Positions 9,318-17,966 are shown, counted from the stretch's first letter. The stretch: DNA of 64,000 nt from Paenibacillus hunanensis (GCF_014645615.1 NZ_BMMB01000006.1:62001-126000), one strand, 5' to 3'. Notes: generated by a model from the letters alone, not told the origin. Numbers and translations are program-made.

Positions 9318-9578
9318 GGTGTCGGTTTCCCCCCAAATATATGATAGTAGCTTTGTGACTTTAGCGCGGTTGAATAGCAAAGTCCAAGGCTGGAAAAGGA
9401 TTGCATAATACAGCAAACTAGCAGATGAACATAAGGCAAATAGCGTTCTGGCATACGGACCAATATGTGTCAACATAGGCTTACAGGCTGATATTACACA
9501 AAAGTTTTTAATAGAGTCTATCATATGTGTTAGCTTTTTGCCAGCTTATATTATGTAATTTACAGAGAAAAAGACAAC
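9318..9578. other. ilvD upstream region
   Basis: This region holds the promoter and leader of ilvD on the minus strand. I see TTGACA but no convincing -10 at the right distance. An AACCGCG at 9365-9371 (minus strand) recalls the T-box core, but the flanking bases do not match. Confidence 0.4.
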
Positions 9579-9622
9579 AAAAAAGCAGACTCTTTTTGTG
9601 CATCGTTAAAAGAGTCTACTTT
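9579..9622 (-). terminator. intrinsic terminator of the KGG-repeat gene
   Basis: On the minus strand AAAGTAGACTCTTTT pairs with AAAAGAGTCTGCTTT, and T continues after the stem. Confidence 0.85.
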
Positions 9623-9671
9623 CGATGATTAGGCTATCGTATACATTTCTCCTGTTTAATAGGAAGAAATG

Positions 9672-9920
9672 TTAACGACTCCCACCTTTACGACCGATTT
9701 CTTTGTAAAAGTCACGATCATGCGTTTCCGAAGTGGCTTCGCCACCCTTACGTCCAATCTCTTGATAGAAATCCTTATCATGGTTGCGGGAGGTTGCCTG
9801 TCCGCCTTTTTTGCCAATCTGCTGATAGAATTCTTTGCTATGTTTACGGGAAGTGGCTTGACCGCCCATGCGACCGGCTTCTTGGCGGGTCATTTTGCCA
9901 TTGCTCTTGGTGTTTGCCAT
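9672..9920 (-). CDS. small KGG-repeat (GsiB-like) general stress protein
   Basis: A hydrophilic protein of 82 residues built from three near-identical units of about 22 residues, each with GGQATS or GGEATS, a central FYQQIG/FYQEIG/FYKEIG, and the ending KKGG or RKGG. This is the repeat of GsiB and plant group-1 LEA-type proteins, which are linked to desiccation and general stress in Bacillus. The start at MANTKSNG is fixed by an AGGAG site 10 bases upstream; the longer frame to 9974 has none. A SigB-like promoter lies about 70 bases upstream, which fits the known control of gsiB in Bacillus subtilis. A terminator follows, so the gene is monocistronic. Confidence 0.9.
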   Translation of the reverse strand: MANTKSNGKMTRQEAGRMGGQATSRKHSKEFYQQIGKKGGQATSRNHDKDFYQEIGRKGGEATSETHDRDFYKEIGRKGGSR

Positions 9921-9989
9921 AACAATTTCACTCCTGTCAGTATAAAGGTAAAAAACCTTATTATTGTGATACAACTAGTTGCTCATTAA

Positions 9990-10014
9990 TTACCCTGTCT
10001 AAATTGCCTGAAAC
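9990..10014 (-). promoter_or_regulatory. SigB-like promoter of the KGG-repeat gene
   Basis: On the minus strand GTTTCA and GGGTAA are separated by 13 bases. The SigB consensus is GTTTAA, 12-14 bases, GGGTAT. The transcript would start about 60 bases before the start codon. Whether this genome encodes a SigB homologue cannot be seen here, and other sigma factors of the SigB/SigF family read similar sites. Confidence 0.65.
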
Positions 10015-10043
10015 GAAAATTCCCTAATTTATCCACCTGCCAT

Positions 10044-11114
10044 TTATTTTGTAACTGAAGAACTATGCTGAATATAGTGCCAGAAAACCGTGATTGGACG
10101 CGGAACGCAAGGCTCGATCCAGGTTTTCGTCCATTTTTGTACAATCGGCTGAGCGAGCGCGACTGCCATTAATATGGAAAATAATACTAGAAATATTACA
10201 CTTGCCGGGCTGTAGCCAAGTGCATGAACAAAGCCCGCTGCAACAAGCGTACGCACAACAAGTCCGTGTAAAAGAAACACATATAATGTGCGCCGACCCC
10301 ATCCGGTGAGATAACCTACCCGCCGTGGTACCCAGGCGAGAAAGGCAAGAGAAGCAACTAGCTGTAAGCTGTACATGCCGATTCGTATGAGTAGTCCATG
10401 CTCTAGAGAGACGCCGAGCTGCATAAAGGTCTGATTTCCATAAAACCAGCCATGCGGTAACTCCCAATGCAGCATAATAAAGGACAGCATTAGCAGCACA
10501 GAACCGATCGTTCCAAGCCGTCGACGCTTCTGCACGATCATGGCAGACAGCTTGGACACATTCAGACTATAACCAATCATGAAAAAGGGAAAATAAATCA
10601 ATGTACGTGAAATAGCCAGCCACACACCGTCCAGCGGCAAGCAGCCTGCCAATAGACCGAGCAGAATTGCAATCGTCAGCTGAAGCGGTAAGCTCAAGCG
10701 ATGCAGCGCAATAGCGAGCAAGCGCCAGAAAGCATGCCCTGCCAAAAACCATAGCAACAAATAAGGTGCAAAAAACGAATGTACAACTCCATCGACACGG
10801 AAAAAGGTCATATCCAGTAATGAATATAGCGATTGAAATAAAATGTATTGTAGCAGGATTGTACGCAGCACCCGTTGCCCTGTGCGACCATGCAAATTAG
10901 AACGTGCAAAAAATCCAGTCACCAGCACAAATAGCGGCATATGAAACGAGAAAATCCATAAAAAGATACCTTCTGCCATCGCAGAATGGCGAACAAGCGG
11001 TTCTAGCATATTGCCAGCCACTACACATACAATAAGCAAAAAGCGCAAATTAATAAAATACGTTTCGATCGCCTCTGTATGATGAGCAGTCAGCTGCTTA
11101 TGTGCGGTATTCAT
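10044..11114 (-). CDS. acyltransferase-3 family membrane protein
   Basis: Polytopic protein of 356 residues with about ten hydrophobic helices. The N-terminal YFINLRFLLIVCVVAGN helix followed by FSFHMPLFVLVTGFFAR, with its conserved His and Arg, is typical of acyltransferase-3 proteins (OafA/YrhL/OpgC type), which O-acylate cell-surface polysaccharides. Late helices read RRTLYVFLLHGLVVR. An AAAGGAG site lies 10 bases upstream of the ATG. The gene stands alone, divergent from kdgK. The acceptor sugar cannot be inferred. Confidence 0.85.
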   Translation of the reverse strand: MNTAHKQLTAHHTEAIETYFINLRFLLIVCVVAGNMLEPLVRHSAMAEGIFLWIFSFHMPLFVLVTGFFARSNLHGRTGQRVLRTILLQYILFQSLYSLLDMTFFRVDGVVHSFFAPYLLLWFLAGHAFWRLLAIALHRLSLPLQLTIAILLGLLAGCLPLDGVWLAISRTLIYFPFFMIGYSLNVSKLSAMIVQKRRRLGTIGSVLLMLSFIMLHWELPHGWFYGNQTFMQLGVSLEHGLLIRIGMYSLQLVASLAFLAWVPRRVGYLTGWGRRTLYVFLLHGLVVRTLVAAGFVHALGYSPASVIFLVLFSILMAVALAQPIVQKWTKTWIEPCVPRPITVFWHYIQHSSSVTK

Positions 11115-11254
11115 GAATTTCAGACTCCTTTGGCAAGTTGATAGTTTAAAAATAAAGCAAACGGAATTTTAATATTGTGAATTTAATCACAAGTAGTTCA
11201 TTATTGTTGAACAAAAATGTACAAACATTGATGGAGCGGAATCATTGACAAGCA

Positions 11255-11268
11255 AGAAAGCGGTTGCG
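11255..11268 (+). promoter_or_regulatory. weak cre-like site before kdgK
   Basis: AGAAAGCGGTTGCG matches the cre consensus at about 11 of 14 positions and lies 66 bases before kdgK, just downstream of a TTGACA at 11246. CcpA control of KDG catabolism is plausible, but the match is weak. Confidence 0.25.
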
Positions 11269-11333
11269 AAAATGGAGAGTGTACGCGGTTACATATCCTG
11301 TATCACAAATCGCTTGAATCAGGGGGATGAAAC

Positions 11334-12296
11334 ATGAACAATCAGACAGGCTCTCCGGAAGTCGTGACCTTTGGGGAATCGATGGGACTGCTGACGGCGG
11401 AGGACTCTCGTGGTCTGGAATACGCAGCACAGCTGCGCAAGTCGTTCGGTGGTGCAGAGAGTAATCTGGCAATCGGTATTGCCCGGCTCGGTCATTCAGT
11501 TGGATGGTGTGGCAGACTTGGCAATGATCCGCTTGGTCATATGATTCAAAAGGCAATTCGTGGAGAAGGCGTGGATGTGTCACGCTCGATTCTAGCGGAT
11601 GGCGAACCGACTGGACTCATGCTACGTGAAAATGTGTCTGGTAAAGCATCGGTACACTATTACCGCCGTTTTTCGGCAGCAAGCCATATGCAGCCGGACG
11701 ATCTGAATGCTGACTATATCGCGGGCGCACGAATTTTGCATGTGACTGGGATTACAGCAGCGATCAGCTCCTCTGGACTGGCTACCGTGAAGCGTGCGAT
11801 GGAGATTGCAACTGAAGCAGGTGTAACGGTATCATTTGATCCGAATCTGCGCTTGAAGCTGTGGACGCTGGAGGAAGCACGGCCTGTGCTGCTTGATCTC
11901 GCCGAGCGCTGCGATTATTTCCTGCCCGGGCTGGATGAGCTGGCTTTGCTGTATGAGACGTCCAGTGATGCAGAGATTTTCGATCGTTTGCGTCAGCTCA
12001 AGGCGATTAGTATCGTCAAGGGCGGCCCGGATCTGACTTATGTTGTCGAAAAGGATCGTACATTGGAAGTACCGTATTTTAAAGCAGAGCAGGTGCTGGA
12101 TACCGTCGGTGCCGGAGATGGCTTCTGTGCGGGCTTTTTGACAGGCTTGCTGCGTGGCTATTCCAATGAAGAAGCGGTGCGACTGGGGAATCTGAATGGC
12201 TCCATGGTGATCCAGGCGGTAGGCGATTGGGAAGCATTACCGACCCATACCCAGGTTGAAGCAAAGCTAGGTAACAAAGTACACATCGAACGTTAA
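11334..12296 (+). CDS. kdgK: 2-keto-3-deoxygluconate kinase (PfkB family)
   Basis: Phosphorylates 2-keto-3-deoxygluconate to KDPG in pectin and hexuronate breakdown. The 320-residue sequence opens with VVTFGESMGLL and carries the PfkB N-terminal motif GGAESNLAIGIARLG and the ATP/catalytic motif DTVGAGDGFCAGF, with its catalytic Asp near 262. A GGGGGA ribosome site precedes the ATG. The KDPG aldolase gene follows 81 bases later with its own ribosome site, so the pair gives the two-step route from KDG to pyruvate and glyceraldehyde-3-phosphate. No uronate isomerase or lyase genes adjoin. Confidence 0.9.
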   Translation: MNNQTGSPEVVTFGESMGLLTAEDSRGLEYAAQLRKSFGGAESNLAIGIARLGHSVGWCGRLGNDPLGHMIQKAIRGEGVDVSRSILADGEPTGLMLRENVSGKASVHYYRRFSAASHMQPDDLNADYIAGARILHVTGITAAISSSGLATVKRAMEIATEAGVTVSFDPNLRLKLWTLEEARPVLLDLAERCDYFLPGLDELALLYETSSDAEIFDRLRQLKAISIVKGGPDLTYVVEKDRTLEVPYFKAEQVLDTVGAGDGFCAGFLTGLLRGYSNEEAVRLGNLNGSMVIQAVGDWEALPTHTQVEAKLGNKVHIER

Positions 12297-12377
12297 ATGT
12301 GAAGCAGACAACATAGAACAGTCACCGTATTCATGCAAAGGTAAGGCAAGTATTCTCAAGTCTAAAGGAGAACTGAC

Positions 12378-13043
12378 ATGAAAAAACTGCAAATCCTGCA
12401 AAAAATGATGGACTACGGTGTCGTTGCCGTTCTGCGCGGTGAATCCGCGGATCAGGTATTCGCGATGGCAGAGCAAGCGATTGCTGGCGGCATTAAAGTT
12501 ATTGAGGTTACACTCACTGTTCCAGGTGCACTCCATGCGATTGAGAAGCTAAGCCGGATGTATAGCTGGAAATCCGATAAATCAGACAATTTTGCAATTA
12601 TCGGTGCAGGTACCGTATTGGAGCCACAGACTGCACGCGCAGCAATGATGGCGGGTGCTGAATTCGTGGTAAGCCCTTCGCTTAATCCAGAAACAGTTAA
12701 AATCTGCAATCTGTATCGTGTTCCGGTCTTACCAGGTGTGACCACGCTCGAAGGTGTACAGCACGCGCTGGAGCTCGGTGTGGATATTGTGAAGCTATTC
12801 CCGGGCAATCTATATCAGCCATCCATTATCAAAACGCTCAAAGGTCCAATGCCGCAAGCGAACTTTATGCCAACTGGTGGCGTGTCACTGGATAATCTGG
12901 GTGAATGGATCAAGGGCGGTGCAGTCGCTGTTGGCATCGGTTCCGATCTAACTACCGATGCGATCAAAACAGGCGATCTCAGCCTGGTGCGCCAGAAGTC
13001 CGAGCAGTATATGAAGGCATATCATGAAGCCAAGCAAGGCTAA
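12378..13043 (+). CDS. kdgA: KDPG / 4-hydroxy-2-oxoglutarate aldolase
   Basis: Class I aldolase of 221 residues that splits 2-keto-3-deoxy-6-phosphogluconate. The active-site Glu lies in VIEVTLTVP (near 43), the proton-shuttle and substrate region in PVLPGVTTLEG, and the Schiff-base Lys in DIVKLFPGN (near 139). PTGGVS near 168 binds phosphate in the family. An AAAGGAG site lies 8 bases before the ATG. It follows kdgK in the same direction and probably shares its transcript. Confidence 0.9.
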   Translation: MKKLQILQKMMDYGVVAVLRGESADQVFAMAEQAIAGGIKVIEVTLTVPGALHAIEKLSRMYSWKSDKSDNFAIIGAGTVLEPQTARAAMMAGAEFVVSPSLNPETVKICNLYRVPVLPGVTTLEGVQHALELGVDIVKLFPGNLYQPSIIKTLKGPMPQANFMPTGGVSLDNLGEWIKGGAVAVGIGSDLTTDAIKTGDLSLVRQKSEQYMKAYHEAKQG

Positions 13044-13220
13044 ATTCTGTGTTAAGTATTCTTCTTGTAAGACAGGAACCATTCTGTAAAATGGCAGAAA
13101 TGATAATGTAGGGCATGAACAAAATCCATTTTGCAAACGTCTGCAAAACTTGTATAGCTTGTCTTAAAGTGGATTATACCGCTGGATTGGCATGCAAGGT
13201 TTCTTCTGACATAGTGGAAA

Positions 13221-13229
13221 TGTTATACT
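13221..13229 (+). promoter_or_regulatory. extended -10 promoter upstream of the hydrolase leader
   Basis: TGTTATACT is an extended -10 element (TG, one base, TATACT). A TTTCTT 18 bases upstream is a poor -35. Transcription from here would leave a leader of about 245 bases before the hydrolase start codon. Confidence 0.45.
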
Positions 13230-13236
13230 AGACATA

Positions 13237-13481
13237 CCAGCGGCCTGTTGTCCTGCGAGGGAGACAGGCTGCTTTGCATCCATGTTGGTCTGCTTGGACA
13301 CTGGTTGCTCAGATAAGCGCAAACCAATGATTACCGCAGCAACATGAAGTATAGACGGGAAGCGTCAGGCCTTGTGCTTGGTCTGTCAGTTGAGGCAATC
13401 ACTGATCAGATCAGGTGCAGCACGTGGACAACGTGATCCTATACGGACATCATGCCTGATTGCTGATGGAAGGAGATAAGG
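13237..13481 (+). ncRNA. candidate structured 5' leader of the alpha/beta hydrolase gene
   Basis: About 245 bases without an ORF. Near the predicted 5' end AGCGGCCTGT pairs with ACAGGCTGCT to form a strong hairpin, and later segments (CACTGATCAGATCAGGTG, CACGTGGACAACGTG) can also fold. I do not recognise it as a known riboswitch class, and there is no T-run just before the gene, so any control would act on translation. Confidence 0.3.
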
Positions 13482-14300
13482 ATGTTTAGACGGAAAACAA
13501 GTGGTTTTGGAAGCTATGGAGGTACCCGGCGTAAAAGTCGTGCGCGCACCATCGGCAAAATATTGCTGGTTATTTTAATTCTGCTCGTTATTGCTACGGG
13601 TGCAGCGGCGTGGTATGTACTCACACCATATGGCCCAACACCACAGGCAGAGCAGGCGATAACGACGCCAGCTGAAGGCGTAACTGTAAAAAATACCGAC
13701 CAATGGATCGAATTTGCTCCAGCGAAGTCGTCCAAGGTAGGAATTATCTTTTACCAGGGTGCACGGGTGAAGCCAGAGGCATATAGCTTGCTGGCGCAAA
13801 GTCTAGCCAAAGCCGGTCATCCCGTATATATTGTGAAAATGCCATTTAACTTCGCTTTCTTCAAGCCCGATGCGGCACAGGCGATACTGGATAATCATCC
13901 TGATCAGAAGTTTATTATCGGTGGTCATTCACTGGGCGGCGTATTTGCTGCACGTTATGCGGCAGAGCATATTGATCGTATGGCAGGGGTGTTTTTCCTG
14001 GCTTCCTATCCAGATTCTAAAGGAAGTCTTGGTAACAGCGGACTGCCTGTAATGTCGATTAGTGCATCCAATGATGGTGTGTTGCAGCGCGATAAATATG
14101 AAGCTGCACGCACAATGCTGCCAGCCGATACGGTCTATTATAGTATCAAGGGCGGCGATCATGCCCAATTTGGTAGCTATGGTGAGCAAAAGGGCGACAA
14201 GCCTGCTCAGATTACCGAGCAGGAGCAGCGCAATCAGATGGTCAATGCACTCGTAAGCTGGATGAAGGACATTCCAGCAACTTCGCAAAAGTCCAAGTAA
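13482..14300 (+). CDS. membrane-anchored alpha/beta hydrolase
   Basis: Protein of 272 residues. A very basic N-terminus (about 25 residues, Arg/Lys-rich) precedes one membrane helix, ILLVILILLVIATGAAAWYV, and the rest should lie outside the cell. The body is an alpha/beta hydrolase: GGHSLGG places the nucleophile Ser near 150, and GGDHAQFG near the C-terminus carries the probable catalytic His. DNHPDQKFIIGGHS resembles the Abhydrolase_5 group. An AAGGAG site lies 6 bases before the ATG. The substrate is unknown. The gene has a long leader and its own terminator, so it is monocistronic. Confidence 0.85.
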   Translation: MFRRKTSGFGSYGGTRRKSRARTIGKILLVILILLVIATGAAAWYVLTPYGPTPQAEQAITTPAEGVTVKNTDQWIEFAPAKSSKVGIIFYQGARVKPEAYSLLAQSLAKAGHPVYIVKMPFNFAFFKPDAAQAILDNHPDQKFIIGGHSLGGVFAARYAAEHIDRMAGVFFLASYPDSKGSLGNSGLPVMSISASNDGVLQRDKYEAARTMLPADTVYYSIKGGDHAQFGSYGEQKGDKPAQITEQEQRNQMVNALVSWMKDIPATSQKSK

Positions 14301-14346
14301 GATTCAAGTAACAATGATATGCATGTAGAATAAGTATTGGATAGAA

Positions 14347-14395
14347 GCAGCGTTTCGTGCCATTTCAGGCGCACAGGGAACGCTGCTTTTTATCG
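14347..14395 (+). terminator. intrinsic terminator after the hydrolase
   Basis: AGCAGCGTT and AACGCTGCT form the base of the stem, with GTGC/GCAC above, followed by TTTT. Confidence 0.8.
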
Positions 14396-14468
14396 ATAAA
14401 AGGGTAATAATAACGAGGATAGATGCCAATCGTGCATCTTTAGAATAAAGTTATAGGAGGCGAAGCTA

Positions 14469-15212
14469 ATGGACAAGGTAGATCAACTGGCTGGATGGAT
14501 CGAGCAGTCACAGCGCATCGTATTTTTTGGCGGTGCAGGCACATCGACGGAGAGCGGAATTCCTGATTTTCGTTCAGCACAGGGGCTGTATAGTGAGAGC
14601 GGGCAGCGTGGCTATTCGCCAGAAGAGATGCTCAGTCATCGTTTTTTCCAGCGCGAGCCAGAGCTGTTTTATGAATTTTATCGTACACGTCTGCTTCATC
14701 CGGATGCACAGCCGAATTCGGTGCATCACCTGCTTGCCGAGCTGGAGCATGAGGGCAAGCTAAGTGCGATTATCACTCAAAATATCGATGGTCTTCATCA
14801 GAAGGCAGGCAGTCGGCATGTGTTAGAGCTACATGGCTCGGTGCATCGTAATTATTGCATTAGCTGTGGGCACACCTATTCTCTGGACGATGTGCTCGCT
14901 CAGGAAGGGATTCCGCGTTGTCCGGTTGATCATGGCATTATTCGACCGGATGTAGTGTTATATGGAGAATCGCTGGATTCCGATGTAATCGGCAATACGG
15001 TTGCTGCATTGGGTGAAGCGGATCTGCTTATTATTGGGGGTACCTCGCTGACTGTTTATCCAGCAGCCAGCTTTATTCAATATTTCCGGGGAAATTATAC
15101 GGTGCTGATGAATGCTTCAGCCACCGCGCATGATCGTCATGCCGATCTGATTATTACAGAGCCGATTGGACAGATTATGGAGCAGATTCGCCAGCGGCGG
15201 TATTCCAGATAA
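14469..15212 (+). CDS. NAD-dependent protein deacylase (sirtuin, Sir2 family)
   Basis: Sirtuin of 247 residues that removes acyl groups from lysines using NAD. The NAD-binding motifs GAGTSTESGIPDFRS and TQNIDGLHQKAG are intact, and the catalytic His lies in LELHGSVH. The zinc module is odd: Cys 130 and 133 (CISC) and Cys 151 are present, but the fourth cysteine expected in CxxC is Asp 154 followed by His 155 (CPVDHG). The zinc site is therefore either completed by Asp or His, or weakened. AGGAGG lies 8 bases before the ATG. No partner gene adjoins. Confidence 0.9.
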   Translation: MDKVDQLAGWIEQSQRIVFFGGAGTSTESGIPDFRSAQGLYSESGQRGYSPEEMLSHRFFQREPELFYEFYRTRLLHPDAQPNSVHHLLAELEHEGKLSAIITQNIDGLHQKAGSRHVLELHGSVHRNYCISCGHTYSLDDVLAQEGIPRCPVDHGIIRPDVVLYGESLDSDVIGNTVAALGEADLLIIGGTSLTVYPAASFIQYFRGNYTVLMNASATAHDRHADLIITEPIGQIMEQIRQRRYSR

Positions 15213-15332
15213 AAGAATATCGATAGAGATTGTTGCAGTGGAAGCGAGACTATTGCATGGTATAAAGTCTGCTGCTATCAATACGGCAAACAATAGCTAT
15301 ACATCAACAGCTGCAAATTCATTTGCATAATG

Positions 15333-15348
15333 ATAACGCTTCCGTTAT
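15333..15348. promoter_or_regulatory. perfect inverted repeat upstream of the aldo/keto reductase
   Basis: ATAACG-CTTC-CGTTAT is a perfect 6+4+6 palindrome lying 54 bases before the reductase start. It has the size of an operator. Its centre (CTTC) is not that of a LacI/CcpA-type site. Confidence 0.4.
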
Positions 15349-15401
15349 GATTTGTGTGGAAATGGGCATTGATTTTATTTACCAGAAGGGTTGGGATCAT
15401 T

Positions 15402-16409
15402 GTGGTCTATGTAGCTTCAGAACAACGCTATGACAATATGAAGTATAACCGTACCGGACGCTCGGGCTTAAAGCTACCAGCGATTTCACTCGGTTTATGG
15501 CATAATTTTGGCGGTGTACATACGCTTGAAAATTCTCGTGATATGCTAACACGCGCTTTCGATCTTGGCATTACACATTTCGATCTGGCGAATAACTATG
15601 GCCCACCAGCAGGCTCGGCTGAGGAGACATTTGGACAAGTGCTGCGTCAGGATATGGCTCCTTATCGCGATGAGATGGTCATCTCTACGAAAGCTGGTTA
15701 TTATATGTGGCCAGGCCCGTATGGTGAATGGGGCTCCCGCAAATATCTCGTATCCAGCCTTGATCAAAGTCTGAAGCGTATGGGTCTGGATTATGTGGAC
15801 ATTTTCTATTCTCACCGCTTCGATCCAGATACACCGCTGGAGGAAACGATGATGGCGCTGGATCATATCGTGCGCTCCGGTAAAGCGCTATATGTGGGTA
15901 TTTCTAGCTATTCTGCTGAACAGACACGCGAAGCGGCTCGTATTCTAAAAGAGCTCGGCACGCCGCTGACGATTCACCAGCCGCGTTATTCGATGTTGGA
16001 TCGCTGGATTGAAAACGGCTTGCAGGATGAGCTGGACGTAGTTGGCGCAGGCAGTATCGCATTTTGCCCATTGGAGCAGGGCGTGCTGACAAGCAAATAC
16101 TTGAATGGCGTACCCGAAGATTCCCGTGCTGCTAGCGGATCGCAATTTCTCGGTAAGGATCAGATCACACCGGAGACAGTACGTAAAGTGCGTGCACTGA
16201 ATCAGGTCGCTGCTACTCGTGGTCAAAGTCTGGCGCAAATGGCGCTGGCATGGGTACTGCGTCATGGCAAAGTCACCTCTGCGCTTATCGGTGCCAGCCG
16301 TGTATCTCAGATCGAGGAAAATATCGCTGCACTGGATAATCTGGAATTCTCTGCGGAGGAATTGCAGCGCATTGAGACGATTTTGAAGTCAGCTCCAGAG
16401 CAAGCGTAA
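15402..16409 (+). CDS. aldo/keto reductase (YghZ / L-glyceraldehyde-3-phosphate reductase type)
   Basis: NADPH-dependent oxidoreductase of about 335 residues. The catalytic tetrad is visible: Asp in THFDLANNYG with Tyr close after it, Lys in VISTKAGYYMWPGPYG, and His in DIFYSHRFD. The start VYVASEQRYDNMKYNRTGRS and the GPYGEWGSRKYL segment are characteristic of the YghZ group, which reduces L-glyceraldehyde 3-phosphate and methylglyoxal-like aldehydes. I chose the GTG at 15402, preceded by AAGGG; the ATG 48 bases upstream adds residues foreign to the family. The physiological substrate here is an inference. Confidence 0.85.
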   Translation: MVYVASEQRYDNMKYNRTGRSGLKLPAISLGLWHNFGGVHTLENSRDMLTRAFDLGITHFDLANNYGPPAGSAEETFGQVLRQDMAPYRDEMVISTKAGYYMWPGPYGEWGSRKYLVSSLDQSLKRMGLDYVDIFYSHRFDPDTPLEETMMALDHIVRSGKALYVGISSYSAEQTREAARILKELGTPLTIHQPRYSMLDRWIENGLQDELDVVGAGSIAFCPLEQGVLTSKYLNGVPEDSRAASGSQFLGKDQITPETVRKVRALNQVAATRGQSLAQMALAWVLRHGKVTSALIGASRVSQIEENIAALDNLEFSAEELQRIETILKSAPEQA

Positions 16410-16774
16410 CTAGCAGACAGGTAAATAATGAGTGCTAGCTGATTGATAAGAACAGGCTTGGCTAGCATTAAACATTCAACGTTCTAAATAAATACAGGCA
16501 GTCATGTTGAATGGCTGGTTTGATGCCTGTGGCATGTGCACATTCAGCAGAAATACATTCCGGGATGAAGCTTCAAGGGGAATACTCTGCTTCTATTCTA
16601 ACGAATACCGTCGGTATCTATACACGCTTTAATAGCGATCCAATAGCCATAGTTGTAGTGCCGCCAGATCAGGCACACAGCAACTATGGCTATTTTGCAT
16701 ATAGATTGTATTTTTCGCTAAAAACAAAGACAATAAAAAGAAGTCAAAGCGTAAACGAGAAGGAGGAAACGGAT
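16410..16774. other. intergenic region before the ankyrin gene
   Basis: Contains one strong hairpin (16642-16694) and no convincing gene. The ankyrin frame is open through most of it, but no ribosome site supports an upstream start. Confidence 0.5.
16642..16696 (+). terminator. hairpin / probable terminator
   Basis: AATAGCCATAGTTG pairs perfectly with CAACTATGGCTATT over a 25-base loop and is followed by a short TT tract. It may end the aldo/keto reductase transcript. Confidence 0.55.
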
Positions 16775-17845
16775 ATGTATACGATCAAAGATAAAGGCAA
16801 ATTCCATACTTTGCCTGAGCTAGCATTATGGATCTATGAGGGACAGGTACAAAAGCTGCGGGAGGCATGGGCAGCAGGCAGGTATACCGAACTGAATCAA
16901 CCATTGTCCTTAAGCAAAAACATCAAGCTTACTCCACTGCAACTTGCATTGATCATGGGGAAAAGCTCCATTGTGGAAGCCCTGCTGGAGCGAGAAGTTG
17001 AACTGAATGATCCGCAATATCCGGCTATGCTCACGGCTGTGCGTTATGCTAACGAAACCGATATACGCAAACTGTATGCAGCAGGAGCTAAGCTGGAATT
17101 AATGAGTCGTTTGAACAATAATGCTTATGATGAAGCCTATTACGGGAACAAAAAGAATATTCCGCTTCTGCATGAGCTTGGTCTGGATATTCGTCAGCAT
17201 GCCGGGGCGATCCTGCGCAAAGCGGTGAGCCAGCATGATCTGCGAATGATCGAATATTTAGTAGAGCAAGGGGTAGACATTAACTATAATAAGCCGGACT
17301 CCATTTTCCCCTATCGCGCCACTCCATTAACGGTAGCGGTACGGAATGGCTACGATAAGATCGCACGCTACCTGATTGAACAGGGCGCTGATCTGACAAT
17401 CTGTGAAGATAATGGAGATCGTGCGTATACGATTGCGGTTAGTGAGAAGCATACCGAACTGGCTGCTTATATCCAGAGTCTGGAGCCGCCAGCCTTTCAT
17501 GATCGTAGTAATAAGCTGCATGCGTTACGAGCGTACAAGCTTCCAGCAGCGCTTGTAGAGAGACTTAGCGGTGATCCATTGACGTTAACGCTACCAGAAA
17601 ATGAGCTGGGCATCGGTTACATTGAATTTTTCACGCTAACCGATACGATCGAAATGAGGCTCGGGCGTACACGTTTGTTACGTTTATCCGCTACAATAGA
17701 CAACTATAGTGGGCTACACATCGTCTGGCATCCAGGCTCACGCAAGATCGGCTGCTATGATGAGGAGCATAAAGGGTATCATTCGCTGGCAAGCTGGAAT
17801 GACTTTATCGCCCATCCATTAGCATCGCTTGACCGTGTATTTTAA
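16775..17845 (+). CDS. ankyrin-repeat protein
   Basis: Cytoplasmic protein of about 356 residues. At least four ankyrin-like units are seen: TPLQLALIMGKSSIVEALLE (near 48), a degenerate unit around YAAGAKLEL, the DLRMIEYLVEQGVDIN unit near 155, and TPLTVAVRNGYDKIARYLIE near 190. A distinct C-terminal region after about residue 245 has no family I recognise. The start is set by AAGGAGG 8 bases before the ATG. Ankyrin arrays bind proteins; no partner is encoded beside it. The downstream side faces the convergent AraC gene. Confidence 0.8.
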   Translation: MYTIKDKGKFHTLPELALWIYEGQVQKLREAWAAGRYTELNQPLSLSKNIKLTPLQLALIMGKSSIVEALLEREVELNDPQYPAMLTAVRYANETDIRKLYAAGAKLELMSRLNNNAYDEAYYGNKKNIPLLHELGLDIRQHAGAILRKAVSQHDLRMIEYLVEQGVDINYNKPDSIFPYRATPLTVAVRNGYDKIARYLIEQGADLTICEDNGDRAYTIAVSEKHTELAAYIQSLEPPAFHDRSNKLHALRAYKLPAALVERLSGDPLTLTLPENELGIGYIEFFTLTDTIEMRLGRTRLLRLSATIDNYSGLHIVWHPGSRKIGCYDEEHKGYHSLASWNDFIAHPLASLDRVF

Positions 17846-17904
17846 GCTTACGTTCTGGCTATACTTGAGCAGAAGCCGTTCAGTTACTGGTAGGACTATC
17901 TCCT

Positions 17905-17943
17905 CTAGTTTTACTATCTAGCTTTACTGCCTAGCTTTACTAT
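17905..17943. repeat. 13-base tandem repeat, three copies
   Basis: CTAGTTTTACTAT, CTAGCTTTACTGC and CTAGCTTTACTAT lie head to tail in the convergent spacer. The copies differ at one to three positions. Confidence 0.8.
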
Positions 17944-17966
17944 CGTGCGAACGATCGACTTTGCAA

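Noticed and set aside
9318..9400. T-box-like AACCGCG in the ilvD leader (minus strand, 9365-9371)
   Set aside because: The T-box core needs TGGNACCGCG with a terminator/antiterminator pair; the preceding bases are TTCA and no terminator lies between it and ilvD.
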